Of a stretch of 10,731 nucleotides of DNA, positions 1 through 5,892 are shown piece by piece (the stretch's first letter is position 1; the number at the start of each line of letters is the position of its first letter). Origin of the DNA: JAVBUP01 sp031555175. GTDB lineage: Bacteria > Bacillota_I > Bacilli_A > Erysipelotrichales > Coprobacillaceae. The notes under the pieces were generated by a model that worked only from the letters and a program-made list of their open reading frames with translations, was not told the DNA's origin and did no database searches. A program made the translations under genes and the position numbers. Where the stretch lies: the NCBI GenBank assembly GCA_031555175.1, contig JAVBUP010000028.1, forward strand, positions 1 through 10,731. The letters are read 5' to 3'.

Positions 1-137
1 GCGATGATGAAGGCAGATAACGACACTGCCAATCAATCAAAACTAAGGCATTTCTTCGTGAAATTCCTTTTTTTATCCTCTTTCCACTACTTCATAGAAA
101 AAGAACACCGTTATAGGTGTCCTTTGTCAACAGTCTG

Positions 138-175
138 AACAACAATCTAAATAAGATTGTTGTTTTTATTTTTAT
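138..175 (+). terminator. intrinsic terminator of an upstream gene
   Basis: Perfect 11-bp stem AACAACAATCT (138-148) / AGATTGTTGTT (154-164) with a 5-nt loop, followed by TTTATTTTT. It would end transcription entering from the left. The T-rich tail runs directly into the -35 region of the next promoter. Confidence 0.85.
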
Positions 176-203
176 AGTCAAAATGATGCTTTTACACTAT
201 AAT
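175..203 (+). promoter_or_regulatory. sigma-A promoter of the HAD phosphatase gene
   Basis: Perfect -10 TATAAT at 198-203. A 4/6 -35 match, TAGTCA, lies at 175-180 with an ideal 17-bp spacer. Transcription would start around 209-211, leaving a leader of only about 10 nt that is nearly all ribosome binding site. Confidence 0.6.
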
Positions 204-209
204 AAAGAC

Positions 210-215
210 AGGTGA
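210..215 (+). promoter_or_regulatory. ribosome binding site deciding the GTG 221 start
   Basis: AGGTGA lies 5 nt upstream of GTG 221. The upstream in-frame GTG at 212 is itself part of this site, so it cannot be the start. The same AGGTGA-type site precedes at least four other genes in the window. Confidence 0.7.
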
Positions 216-220
216 TAAAA

Positions 221-1039
221 GTGGATAGAAAAATAGTATTCTTTGATATTGATGGAACACTAATCGAATATCAATTGGGACAAACAGATATGTTAGATAG
301 TACCAAGAACTCAATAAGAGAGTTGCAAGGCAATGGTCATTTAGCTTTAATAGCGACTGGAAGGTGTCCCGCCATGATCCCTAGGGTAGTTAATGACTTT
401 GGGTTTAGCGGCAAAGTGACATGTAATGGAGCTTATGTAGAACTCGATGGCGAGGATATTTATAAGGAAGTTATAAGTGTTGATGTTCTGAGGAGAATAA
501 AAGAGTTTTGCAGTAACCGCAAGATGGTTTATTTTTTTGAGTCAAAAGATTCTGTATACGTACAAGATATTACTGAGCAAGTTATAATAGATTTTATTAA
601 TACGTGGGGTATGGATGAGAAAGTAGTTAAGAATATGGTTGAAGACTATAGCAGTGTAGAGATACATCTAGCAATGGTTGGCTTTCTAGATAAGCATGAT
701 TGGGATGATATGGAAAAAGAATTCGCTAGTGACTTTGATTTCCAAATGCACAGTGCGCCGGTATCTGGAGATTTAACGATTAAAGGATGTTCTAAAGCCA
801 AGGGGATATATGAATTTGTAAAGCGAATCAATGGAGATATGAAAGATACTTATGCCTTTGGGGATGGCAATAATGATTTAGAAATGATAGAAGCGGTGGA
901 ATATGGTATAGCGATGGGAAATGCTGTTGATAGTTTAAAAGCAATTGCTAAGTATCATACTGATCGAACAGAGAACCATGGTATCGCTAAAGGGCTTATA
1001 AAATTTAATTTAATAAGGGGGAATAACACAAATTTTTAA
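221..1039 (+). CDS. HAD-superfamily hydrolase, Cof/IIB type
   Basis: This is a predicted cytosolic Mg-dependent phosphatase acting on small phosphorylated metabolites such as sugar phosphates or nucleotides; the substrate cannot be read from sequence. The 272-residue product has all four HAD motifs. Motif I is DIDGTL with D9 as nucleophile and D11 as acid/base. Motif II is LIATGR with T46. Motif III is the lysine in the KGCSKAKGI segment near residue 190. Motif IV is GDGNND at 214-219. The C2B-type cap lies between motifs II and III, and the length is normal for the Cof family. I chose GTG 221 because the in-frame GTG at 212 lies inside the Shine-Dalgarno site; starting there would add three residues. 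The gene is monocistronic, with its own promoter and a terminator that wraps its stop codon. Confidence 0.88.
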   Translation: MDRKIVFFDIDGTLIEYQLGQTDMLDSTKNSIRELQGNGHLALIATGRCPAMIPRVVNDFGFSGKVTCNGAYVELDGEDIYKEVISVDVLRRIKEFCSNRKMVYFFESKDSVYVQDITEQVIIDFINTWGMDEKVVKNMVEDYSSVEIHLAMVGFLDKHDWDDMEKEFASDFDFQMHSAPVSGDLTIKGCSKAKGIYEFVKRINGDMKDTYAFGDGNNDLEMIEAVEYGIAMGNAVDSLKAIAKYHTDRTENHGIAKGLIKFNLIRGNNTNF

Positions 1040-1053
1040 CTGTGTTATTTTTT
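1022..1053 (+). terminator. intrinsic terminator of the HAD gene
   Basis: Perfect 9-bp stem AATAACACA (1022-1030) / TGTGTTATT (1041-1049) with a 10-nt loop and a T tail. The gene's TAA stop (1037-1039) lies in the loop, so a terminating ribosome would cover the hairpin. Confidence 0.75.
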
Positions 1054-1086
1054 GTTTGAATGCGATTGAAGGGAGTGAAAATACTT

Positions 1087-1100
1087 TGTAAACGTTATCA
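1087..1100. promoter_or_regulatory. cre site 1 (CcpA operator)
   Basis: TGTAAACGTTATCA matches the catabolite-responsive element consensus TGWAANCGNTNWCA at every position. With its flank it forms a 21-bp repeat that is 20/21 identical to the copy at 1141-1161. Its centre lies about 130 bp upstream of the predicted adhE transcription start. Confidence 0.75.
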
Positions 1101-1125
1101 TTCAAATTTAAAAAATGCCCATAAA

Positions 1126-1131
1126 TACAAT
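1126..1131 (+). promoter_or_regulatory. possible alternative adhE -10 element
   Basis: TACAAT at 1126-1131 has only a weak -35 candidate (TTCAAA, 1101-1106) at a long 19-bp spacing. If used, cre site 2 would lie just downstream of the start and act as a repressing roadblock. It is clearly weaker than the promoter at 1188-1216. Confidence 0.25.
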
Positions 1132-1140
1132 ACTTTTCAA

Positions 1141-1154
1141 TGTAAACGTTATCA
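1141..1154. promoter_or_regulatory. cre site 2 (CcpA operator)
   Basis: A second perfect cre match, TGTAAACGTTATCA, lies 54 bp (about five helical turns) from site 1, so both face the same side of the DNA. The extended flanks CAATG and CATTG add further dyad symmetry. Its centre is about 75 bp upstream of the predicted start, a placement more typical of CcpA activation than repression. Confidence 0.75.
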
Positions 1155-1163
1155 TTGAAATAT

Positions 1164-1181
1164 TCGTTATTTTTTTCACAA
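1164..1181. promoter_or_regulatory. candidate Rex (NADH/NAD redox) operator
   Basis: TCGTTATTTTTTTCACAA fits the 18-bp Rex pattern TTGTKAA-N4-TTCACAA: the right half is perfect and the left half differs at two positions. It ends 6 bp upstream of the -35. Rex is a known repressor of adhE in several Firmicutes, and NADH releases it when reducing power must be disposed of. Motif fit and gene context support the call; binding is inferred. Confidence 0.5.
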
Positions 1182-1187
1182 AAGATG

Positions 1188-1216
1188 TTGCAAAGCACAA
1201 TGATATGGTATATAGT
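1188..1216 (+). promoter_or_regulatory. main adhE promoter
   Basis: -35 TTGCAA (1188-1193) and -10 TATAGT (1211-1216) are separated by exactly 17 bp, each matching consensus at 5/6. Transcription should start near 1223, giving a leader of about 34 nt to the ATG. Confidence 0.7.
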
Positions 1217-1256
1217 AATCGTGCAAGATAAAAAAATCACAAGGAGAAAAGAAGAA

Positions 1257-3914
1257 ATGGCTGAAAACAAAGAAGTAAAAAAAGTAGAGTATACAGAAGC
1301 TCAAATTGATGCTCATGTTGATGAATTAGTTACTAAAGCTAATGTGGCATTAGAAGGATTTTTGAAACTAAATCAGGAACAAGTAGATTACATTGTAAAT
1401 AAATGTTCAGTTGCTGGACTTGATCATCATGGAGTGCTAGCACAAGTGGCAATTGAAGAAACTGGGCGTGGAGTATTTGAAGACAAGGCAGTTAAAAACT
1501 TATTTGCTTGCGAATATGTTACTAGTAATTTAAGACATGTAAAGACAGTAGGAGTTATTAATGAAGATCCATTAACTGGAATTGTAGAAATAGCAGAACC
1601 TGTTGGAACAATTTGTGGGATAATCCCAACGACTAATCCAACATCAACAGTAATCTTTAAATGCTTAATTGCTTTAAAAACTAGGAATCCAATTATTTTC
1701 TCATTCCATCCAAGCGCGAAGGAATGTTCTAAATTAGCAGCTATCTGTATGAGAACAGCAGCAATTGCTGCTGGGGCACCAGAAAACTGCATCCAATGGT
1801 TAGAAATTCCTGCTATGTATGCAACACAAGCATTAATGAAACATCCAGGGGTTGCAACGATTTTAGCTACTGGAGGTAATGCAATGGTTAAGGCTGCATA
1901 CTCAAGTGGTAAGCCAGCATTAGGAGTTGGGGCAGGAAATGTTCCGGCATATATTGAAAAAACTGCAAATATTAAACGTACAGTAAATGATATTGTATTA
2001 TCAAAATGCTTTGATAATGGGATGATCTGTGCTTCAGAATCAGGGGCAATTATTGATCAAGAAATCTTTGATGATGTAATTAATGAATTCAAAAAATATA
2101 AAGTATACTTTGTCAATGATGAAGAAAAAGCAAAACTTGAAAAATATATGTTTAGTGTAAATGCCTATGCAGATAATGTTAATGAAGCGCATTTGAATCC
2201 AGATGTAGTTGGACGACCAGTTACTGTGATAGCTAAAGCAGCAGGATTTAAAGTTCCAGAAGATACACAAATGTTAGCAGCTTATGTTAAAGAAGTCGGT
2301 CCAAATGAACCATTAACTCGTGAGAAATTATCATCTGTCTTAGCAGTTATTAAAGCAAACTCAACAGATGAAGGTATTGACCTTGCATGTAAGTTTGTGG
2401 AATTCCATGGGTTAGGACACTCAGCTGCAGTTCATACATCAAATAGAGCAGTAAGTATGAAATTTGGTTCACGTGTAAAAGCGATTCGTATTATTGAAAA
2501 TGCACCTTCTACATTAGGAGGAATTGGTGGAGTTTATAATGCTTTCATTCCATCATTAACATTAGGGTGTGGATCTTATGGTTCGAACTCTGTTTCTAAT
2601 AACGTTAGTGCAATCAATTTGGTAAATATTAAAAGAATCGGGAGACGTAACAACAATATGCAATGGATGAAATTACCGCCAAAGATTTATTTTGAAAGAA
2701 ATTCAATTGATTATCTACAAGATATGAAAGAAATTGGTAAAGTAATGATCGTTACCGATAAAGGAATGTATAACTTAGGATATGTAAATAAAATTACAAA
2801 TGTTTTAGATAGAAGAAAAGAAAAAGTAGATGTTGAGTTATTCTTTGAAGTAGAACCGGATCCAAGTTTTGATACAGTTAAAAAAGGATTAGGAATTATG
2901 AGAGCGTTTCAACCTGACACAATTATCGCATTAGGTGGGGGGTCTCCAATGGATGCTGCTAAAGTAATGTGGTTAATGTATGAAAATCCAGAAGTAGATT
3001 TCAATGACATTCGTCAAAAATTTATGGACATCAGAAAACGTGCTTTCAAATTCCCGGAACTAGGAAAGAAATGTAAAATGATCTGTATCCCAACAACATC
3101 TGGTACGGGATCAGAAGTGACACCATTCGCCGTTATCACAGATAACCAAACAATGAAGAAATATCCATTAGCTGACTATTCATTAACTCCAACAGTAGCA
3201 ATCGTTGACCCAGAGTTAGCATTAACTATGCCAGCTAGAATAGCTGCTGATACAGGGATGGACGTATTAACACATGCAGTTGAAGCTTATGTATCGCTAT
3301 TAGCATCTGACTTTACAGATGGTTTAGCAAAGCAAGCGATTAAAATGGTATTTGACTATTTACCTAGATCAGTAGCAAATGGTAAGGATGATTTCGAAGC
3401 AAGAGAAAAAATGCATAATGCTGCGACAATTGCTGGTATGGCATTCGCGAATGCATTCTTAGGTATGAACCATTCATTAGCTCATAAAGTTGGTGGGGTA
3501 TTCCACACTCCTCATGGTAGAACAAATGCAATTTTCTTACCATACACAGTAAGATACAATGGTCAAATTCCAACTAAACTAGCTATCTGGCCAAAGATTG
3601 ATAACTATAAAGCAGATCAAAAATATTATGAATTAGCTCAATTAATTGGTCTAAACCCTACTTCAGTAGAAGAAGGTGTAGAGTTATTTGCGCAAGCTTG
3701 CTATAACCTAGGAGAAGAAGTAGGAATTGAAATGAACTTCAAATCTCAAGGAATTGATGAAAAGGAATGGATGGAAAGTGTTGATTACATTGCCATGGGG
3801 GCATACGAAGATCAATGTTCACCAGCTAACCCAAGAATGCCAATGATTAAAGATATGAAAGAAATCTTAATCAAATCTTATCATGGCAATGCAAAACCAA
3901 GTAAAAAGAAATAA
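1257..3914 (+). CDS. adhE: bifunctional acetaldehyde/alcohol dehydrogenase AdhE
   Basis: AdhE reduces acetyl-CoA to acetaldehyde and then to ethanol, regenerating two NAD+ in mixed-acid fermentation. It is cytosolic and in characterised species forms helical filaments (spirosomes). The 885 residues match the usual family length. The N-terminal CoA-acylating aldehyde dehydrogenase half (about 15-450) has the cofactor segment ALGVGAGNVP and catalytic C258 in GMICAS. The C-terminal iron-dependent alcohol dehydrogenase half (about 470-880) has GGGSPMDAAK from residue 560 and iron ligands D669, H673, H739 and H753. No key residue is missing. I chose ATG 1257 because AAGGAG (1241-1246) precedes it; the 34-codon upstream extension has no ribosome site and overlaps the promoter. 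Two cre sites and a Rex-like site upstream suggest carbon and redox control. It is monocistronic with a strong terminator. Confidence 0.97.
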   Translation: MAENKEVKKVEYTEAQIDAHVDELVTKANVALEGFLKLNQEQVDYIVNKCSVAGLDHHGVLAQVAIEETGRGVFEDKAVKNLFACEYVTSNLRHVKTVGVINEDPLTGIVEIAEPVGTICGIIPTTNPTSTVIFKCLIALKTRNPIIFSFHPSAKECSKLAAICMRTAAIAAGAPENCIQWLEIPAMYATQALMKHPGVATILATGGNAMVKAAYSSGKPALGVGAGNVPAYIEKTANIKRTVNDIVLSKCFDNGMICASESGAIIDQEIFDDVINEFKKYKVYFVNDEEKAKLEKYMFSVNAYADNVNEAHLNPDVVGRPVTVIAKAAGFKVPEDTQMLAAYVKEVGPNEPLTREKLSSVLAVIKANSTDEGIDLACKFVEFHGLGHSAAVHTSNRAVSMKFGSRVKAIRIIENAPSTLGGIGGVYNAFIPSLTLGCGSYGSNSVSNNVSAINLVNIKRIGRRNNNMQWMKLPPKIYFERNSIDYLQDMKEIGKVMIVTDKGMYNLGYVNKITNVLDRRKEKVDVELFFEVEPDPSFDTVKKGLGIMRAFQPDTIIALGGGSPMDAAKVMWLMYENPEVDFNDIRQKFMDIRKRAFKFPELGKKCKMICIPTTSGTGSEVTPFAVITDNQTMKKYPLADYSLTPTVAIVDPELALTMPARIAADTGMDVLTHAVEAYVSLLASDFTDGLAKQAIKMVFDYLPRSVANGKDDFEAREKMHNAATIAGMAFANAFLGMNHSLAHKVGGVFHTPHGRTNAIFLPYTVRYNGQIPTKLAIWPKIDNYKADQKYYELAQLIGLNPTSVEEGVELFAQACYNLGEEVGIEMNFKSQGIDEKEWMESVDYIAMGAYEDQCSPANPRMPMIKDMKEILIKSYHGNAKPSKKK

Positions 3915-3951
3915 TAGAATTTCCTCCCAAAATATTCTAATAAGAAATAGG

Positions 3952-3990
3952 AAAGATACAGAATTTATGCTATTCTGTATCTTTTATTTA
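3952..3990 (+). terminator. intrinsic terminator of adhE
   Basis: Perfect 13-bp stem AAAGATACAGAAT (3952-3964) / ATTCTGTATCTTT (3972-3984) with a 7-nt loop and a T-rich tail. It is one of the strongest terminators in the window and isolates adhE from the next gene. Confidence 0.9.
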
Positions 3991-4016
3991 TTTGAAAAAG
4001 TAAAAAAGTTTGAATG

Positions 4017-4045
4017 TTGACATTAAAAAGACTAACTGTTAGGAT
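4017..4045 (+). promoter_or_regulatory. promoter of the 84-residue gene, extended -10
   Basis: Perfect -35 TTGACA (4017-4022), 17-bp spacer and -10 TAGGAT (4040-4045), preceded directly by TGT, an extended -10 element that compensates for the poor -10 hexamer. Overlapping palindromes cover the -10 and start (see 4032-4059). Confidence 0.65.
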
Positions 4046-4059
4046 TAACCTAATAAGGT
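4032..4059. promoter_or_regulatory. overlapping dyads at promoter/leader, possible operator
   Basis: Three perfect dyads share bases: CTAAC-T-GTTAG (4032-4042), TTAGG-N5-CCTAA (4039-4053) and ACCT-AATA-AGGT (4048-4059). They run from the spacer over the -10 to just before the ribosome binding site. They could bind a repressor or, in the transcribed part, form alternative small hairpins. The role is unknown. Confidence 0.4.
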
Positions 4060-4070
4060 AAGGTGATAAT

Positions 4071-4325
4071 ATGAAGTGTGAAAGATGGTATGCTATGCCA
4101 ATAGAAAGAAAGAAGCGAAAAAAGCTACTTAGTGAGATTCTGCTAAGCGCTGAAGATGCGAGAGAGCCATATGTGATATATATTAAAAAAACAGCGCTTA
4201 ATGATATAATTGATATTGCTTCTGCAAAAGAAATGATTATTGATTTTTTGGAAAAAAAGAGAAAAAAATCTGGGTGGTATGATTTATATAATGACTATGC
4301 AATAAGGCAGATGAATCATAGATAA
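4071..4325 (+). CDS. small hypothetical protein
   Basis: I do not recognise this family. The product is 84 residues, highly charged and lysine-rich, with no signal peptide, membrane segment or Cys pair. A basic stretch ERKKRKK near residue 12 and a second KKRKK near residue 64 flank a predicted helix-strand-helix middle, which may hint at nucleic acid contact but is not evidence of it. It looks real: AAGGTGAT (4060-4067) is well placed before ATG 4071, and a good promoter lies upstream. Its 3' side originally faced a terminator shared with the convergent GH4 gene, now split by the insertion sequence. A shorter start at the internal Met9 is possible but has no ribosome site. Confidence 0.65.
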   Translation: MKCERWYAMPIERKKRKKLLSEILLSAEDAREPYVIYIKKTALNDIIDIASAKEMIIDFLEKKRKKSGWYDLYNDYAIRQMNHR

Positions 4326-4353
4326 TGATAATAAAATATTTATGGGAAAATAA

Positions 4354-4367
4354 AAATAAGATGTGCA
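4354..4367. repeat. left arm of the interrupted convergent terminator
   Basis: AAATAAGATGTGCA is the exact reverse complement of 5893-5906. Removing the insertion sequence and one ACA gives a perfect 14-bp inverted repeat with a 2-nt CA centre. On the minus strand the rejoined stem would be followed by TTTTATTTTCCC, a good U tail, so it mainly served the GH4 gene. Confidence 0.8.
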
Positions 4368-4369
4368 CA
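4367..4369. repeat. 3-bp target site duplication, left copy
   Basis: ACA directly precedes the left end of the element and is repeated directly after the right end at 5890-5892. Three base pairs is a usual duplication length for IS3-family elements. Confidence 0.75.
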
Positions 4370-4395
4370 TAAACTATACCCTATAGAATGGACAC
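4370..4395 (+). repeat. left terminal inverted repeat of the IS
   Basis: Pairs with 5864-5889. The outer 13 bases TAAACTATACCCT are identical, the middle is variable, and the inner GGACAC is identical again: 21/26 overall. The outer six bases TAAACT also serve as the -10 of the predicted circle-junction promoter. Confidence 0.85.
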
Positions 4396-4423
4396 ATAAA
4401 AAAAGGTGTTCATCTATAGGGTA
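4377..4423 (+). terminator. insulating terminator in the IS left end
   Basis: A long stem pairs 4377-4395 with 4406-4423: TACCCTATAGA with TCTATAGGGTA (arm overlap shifted by one bulged A), then GACAC-type pairs around an A-rich loop. TTTTT follows at 4424-4428. It would stop outside transcription before it reaches orfA, whose ATG is 32 nt further on. The left arm overlaps the terminal repeat. Confidence 0.75.
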
Positions 4424-4455
4424 TTTTTATATACTTAAAGAAAGGAAGTGAAACT

Positions 4456-4890
4456 ATGCCTAGAAATTACTTTACTAAGGAACAAATATTAGAGTTAGAG
4501 AAGAATGAGTATGTTTTAAAAGTGACAGCAGCGAATATAACGTTCACAATGGATTTTAAAAAGATATTTGTGTCATTATTAACAGATGGATACGGGCCCA
4601 CTGAGGCGATAAGGCGTTTAGGAATTAATCCAAACATTCTTGGACGACATAGGATTGAAGGTTTGTCAGAAAGACTCAAGAGACAGGCAATACGTCCCGA
4701 AGGATTTAATCGTAAAACTGGACCAGGAATTGGTCGTCCTAAAAAAATAACATTTAACTCTATCGAAGAAGAAAACCAATACTTAAAAGACCAACTTGAA
4801 TTTTTGAAACAGGAGAATGAATTCTTAAAAAAGCTAGAAGCGTTGGAACGGAAATATCCCAAATCCCAACGCAAGAAAAATTCAAAATAA
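4456..4890 (+). CDS. IS3-family OrfA, DNA-binding part of the transposase
   Basis: OrfA recognises the IS ends and, expressed alone, often damps transposition in this family. The 144-residue protein has a helix-turn-helix around 33-70 (segment DGYGPTEAIRRLGINPNILG), a basic GRPKK motif near 95, and a leucine-zipper-like coiled coil at about 105-135 (EEENQYLKDQLEFLKQ and following heptads) for multimerisation. AAAGGAAGTG (4441-4450) gives a good ribosome site for ATG 4456. No promoter is obvious inside the linear element ahead of it, which fits expression from a circle-junction promoter. The slippery A6G heptamer at 4827-4833 lies near its 3' end and leads into the orfB frame. An open frame on the opposite strand is a shadow. 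Confidence 0.9.
   Translation: MPRNYFTKEQILELEKNEYVLKVTAANITFTMDFKKIFVSLLTDGYGPTEAIRRLGINPNILGRHRIEGLSERLKRQAIRPEGFNRKTGPGIGRPKKITFNSIEEENQYLKDQLEFLKQENEFLKKLEALERKYPKSQRKKNSK
4811..4872 (+). promoter_or_regulatory. programmed -1 frameshift cassette
   Basis: All three parts of a dnaX-type signal are present. A stimulatory internal Shine-Dalgarno AGGAG (4811-4815) lies 11 nt before the heptamer. A AAA AAG (4827-4833) is in the correct orfA phase. A downstream stem GCGTTGG (4840-4846) / CCAACGC (4866-4872) starts 6 nt after the heptamer, with a nested GGA/TCC mini-stem. The orfB frame is open from just after a TGA at 4818-4820, so slippage gives an uninterrupted OrfAB of about 453 residues. 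Confidence 0.85.
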
Positions 4891-4898
4891 TCCATGAG

Positions 4899-5816
4899 AT
4901 GGAAAGTAAACGTAAAAATAAACTGAATATAAAAATGATGTGTGAGTATGCTGGTGTAAGTCGATCAGGCTATTATAATTACGTTAAGAATCTAGTAAAA
5001 TTAAGTGACAAAGAGGTTAAAGATCGCTTAGATTTTATGATGATAGAAAATGCTTATAACTACAAGACATGGAAAAAAGGCGCTAAACAAATCAAAATGC
5101 GAATTGAACGAGATTATGGAGTTACTATGAATTTAAAGAAAATAAGGCGTCTAATGAAGAAATATGACCTTAAATGCCCGATTAGACAAGAAAATCCAGT
5201 TAAGAAAATGATGAAGGCTACACAAAGCCATAGAACGTTTGAGAATATATTAGAGCGCCATTTCATGCAAGGAACAGCAAAGAAGGTCCTGCTAACAGAT
5301 ATTACTTATCTATCCTATGGAAATGGTAGACGTGCCTATCTATCCGTCATAAAAGATGCAAGTACAAAGATGATATTAGCTTGGGAGTTATCACAAACAA
5401 TAGACTTAAAATTTGTGATTGAAACAGTAAATACATTACTCGATTTTTATCAAGGTGAATTAGATTTGAACATCATGATTCACTCAGACCAAGGCGTACA
5501 TTATACAAGTATCCAATATCAAGAATTACTCAAGAAAAATGGAATACTGCAGTCCATGTCGAGAAGAGGAAATTGTTGGGATAATGCACCTCAAGAATCA
5601 TTCTTCGCGATATTAAAAACAGAAACAGAGATCAAGAAATGTAATTCCTATCTCCAACTATCACAAACATTAATTGATTATATTCCTTATTACAATAAGG
5701 ATAGACCACAATGGGATTTACATAGAATGACTCCTTATGAATATGATGAGTACTTAACATCAAAGATTAATCTTCAATTACCATCTGTACTGATTGAGAA
5801 AACAATTTACATGTAA
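4899..5816 (+). CDS. IS3-family OrfB, DDE transposase catalytic part
   Basis: OrfB supplies the strand-transfer active site and is normally made as an OrfAB fusion by -1 frameshifting; the free ATG at 4899 is only the conventional start. The 305 residues begin with an HTH_21-type helical region (about 20-85, with the KKGAKQIKMRI segment), followed by the rve integrase core (about 110-270). Catalytic residues are D134 in LLTDITYL, D197 in IHSDQG and E233 in NAPQESFF. The 35-residue gap between the second D and the E is the canonical DD(35)E. The C terminus ends with the typical YNKDRPQWDL segment and a tail. No inactivating change is seen, so the element is probably competent. Confidence 0.93.
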   Translation: MESKRKNKLNIKMMCEYAGVSRSGYYNYVKNLVKLSDKEVKDRLDFMMIENAYNYKTWKKGAKQIKMRIERDYGVTMNLKKIRRLMKKYDLKCPIRQENPVKKMMKATQSHRTFENILERHFMQGTAKKVLLTDITYLSYGNGRRAYLSVIKDASTKMILAWELSQTIDLKFVIETVNTLLDFYQGELDLNIMIHSDQGVHYTSIQYQELLKKNGILQSMSRRGNCWDNAPQESFFAILKTETEIKKCNSYLQLSQTLIDYIPYYNKDRPQWDLHRMTPYEYDEYLTSKINLQLPSVLIEKTIYM

Positions 5817-5847
5817 AAAGCCATATCAATAATTTTGATATGACTTT
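5815..5847 (-). terminator. insulating terminator in the IS right end
   Basis: Stem CATATCAA (5822-5829) / TTGATATG (5835-5842), extended by AAAG/CTTT across one mismatch. On the minus strand it is followed by GC and TTTTT, so it is strongest against leftward transcription coming out of the GH4 gene; on the plus strand the tail is poorer but could still end the transposase mRNA. It directly follows the orfB stop. Confidence 0.7.
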
Positions 5848-5863
5848 ACCACTTTTTAATTAA

Positions 5864-5889
5864 GTGTCCTTGACACAGGGTATAGTTTA
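5864..5889 (-). repeat. right terminal inverted repeat of the IS
   Basis: Reverse complement matches 4370-4395 at 21/26. It contains a small dyad GTGTC-CTT-?GACAC region and a perfect TTGACA at 5870-5875 reading outward, the half promoter used in the circle-junction prediction. Confidence 0.85.
5870..5875 (+). promoter_or_regulatory. outward -35 in IS right end (circle-junction promoter half)
   Basis: TTGACA is followed by 14 nt to the IS end. In a circle with a 3-nt spacer this puts the left-end TAAACT exactly 17 bp downstream as a -10 (4/6 match). In the integrated state no useful -10 lies downstream of it, as expected for such a half promoter. Confidence 0.6.
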
Positions 5890-5892
5890 ACA
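5890..5892. repeat. 3-bp target site duplication, right copy
   Basis: ACA directly after the right end, matching 4367-4369. Confidence 0.75.

Larger units (their letters stand above)
1..211. other. non-coding left edge with hairpins
   Basis: No convincing gene is visible. One plus-strand frame is open from the edge to a TGA at 136-138, but its product ends by running through a hairpin and resembles no family I know, so I do not call it. There is an imperfect hairpin at 100-125 (arms ACACC at 105-109 and GGTGT at 116-120), then a strong terminator at 138-175 and the promoter of the next gene. This is probably the 3' flank of a gene outside the window. Confidence 0.5.
4370..5889 (+). mobile_element. 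complete IS3-family insertion sequence
   Basis: This is a 1520-bp element with every part expected of a live IS3-family member. It has 26-bp terminal inverted repeats matching at 21/26, a 3-bp ACA target duplication, orfA with a helix-turn-helix and leucine zipper, and orfB with an intact DD(35)E catalytic triad. A -1 frameshift cassette joins the two frames. Both frames are undisrupted. Outward-protecting terminators lie at both ends, and the ends would form a promoter when joined in a circle. It sits exactly in the loop of a former terminator between convergent genes. I cannot name the ISfinder entry; the layout is closest to the IS150-type subgroup, which is a tentative placement. Confidence 0.92.

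Noticed and set aside
100..125. Hairpin near the left edge as a terminator
   Set aside because: It has an internal mismatch, a short stem and no T run directly after it; the next hairpin is the real terminator.
1..138. Frame open from the left edge to TGA 136-138
   Set aside because: Only 45 codons, low-complexity content, runs through a hairpin, and no family resemblance.
1069..1089. Ribosome-site-like AAGGGAGTGA followed by TTG
   Set aside because: The TTG is followed at once by TAA, so there is no reading frame to translate.
1155..1256. 34-codon N-terminal extension of adhE
   Set aside because: It starts at a TTG without a ribosome site and overlaps the Rex-like site and promoter; AAGGAG points to ATG 1257.
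1427..1792. Antisense open frame inside adhE
   Set aside because: It is a shadow of a strongly conserved sense gene.
4354..4369. Outer AAATAAGATGTGCA matches as an extension of the IS terminal repeats
   Set aside because: A one-base length difference separates these matches from the TAAACT repeats, the flanks then give no direct duplication, and an ACA duplication appears exactly if the IS ends at 4370/5889. They are better explained as arms of the original terminator.
4467..4895. Long antisense open frame over orfA
   Set aside because: It mirrors the coding frame, has no ribosome site or family features, and is a codon-bias shadow.
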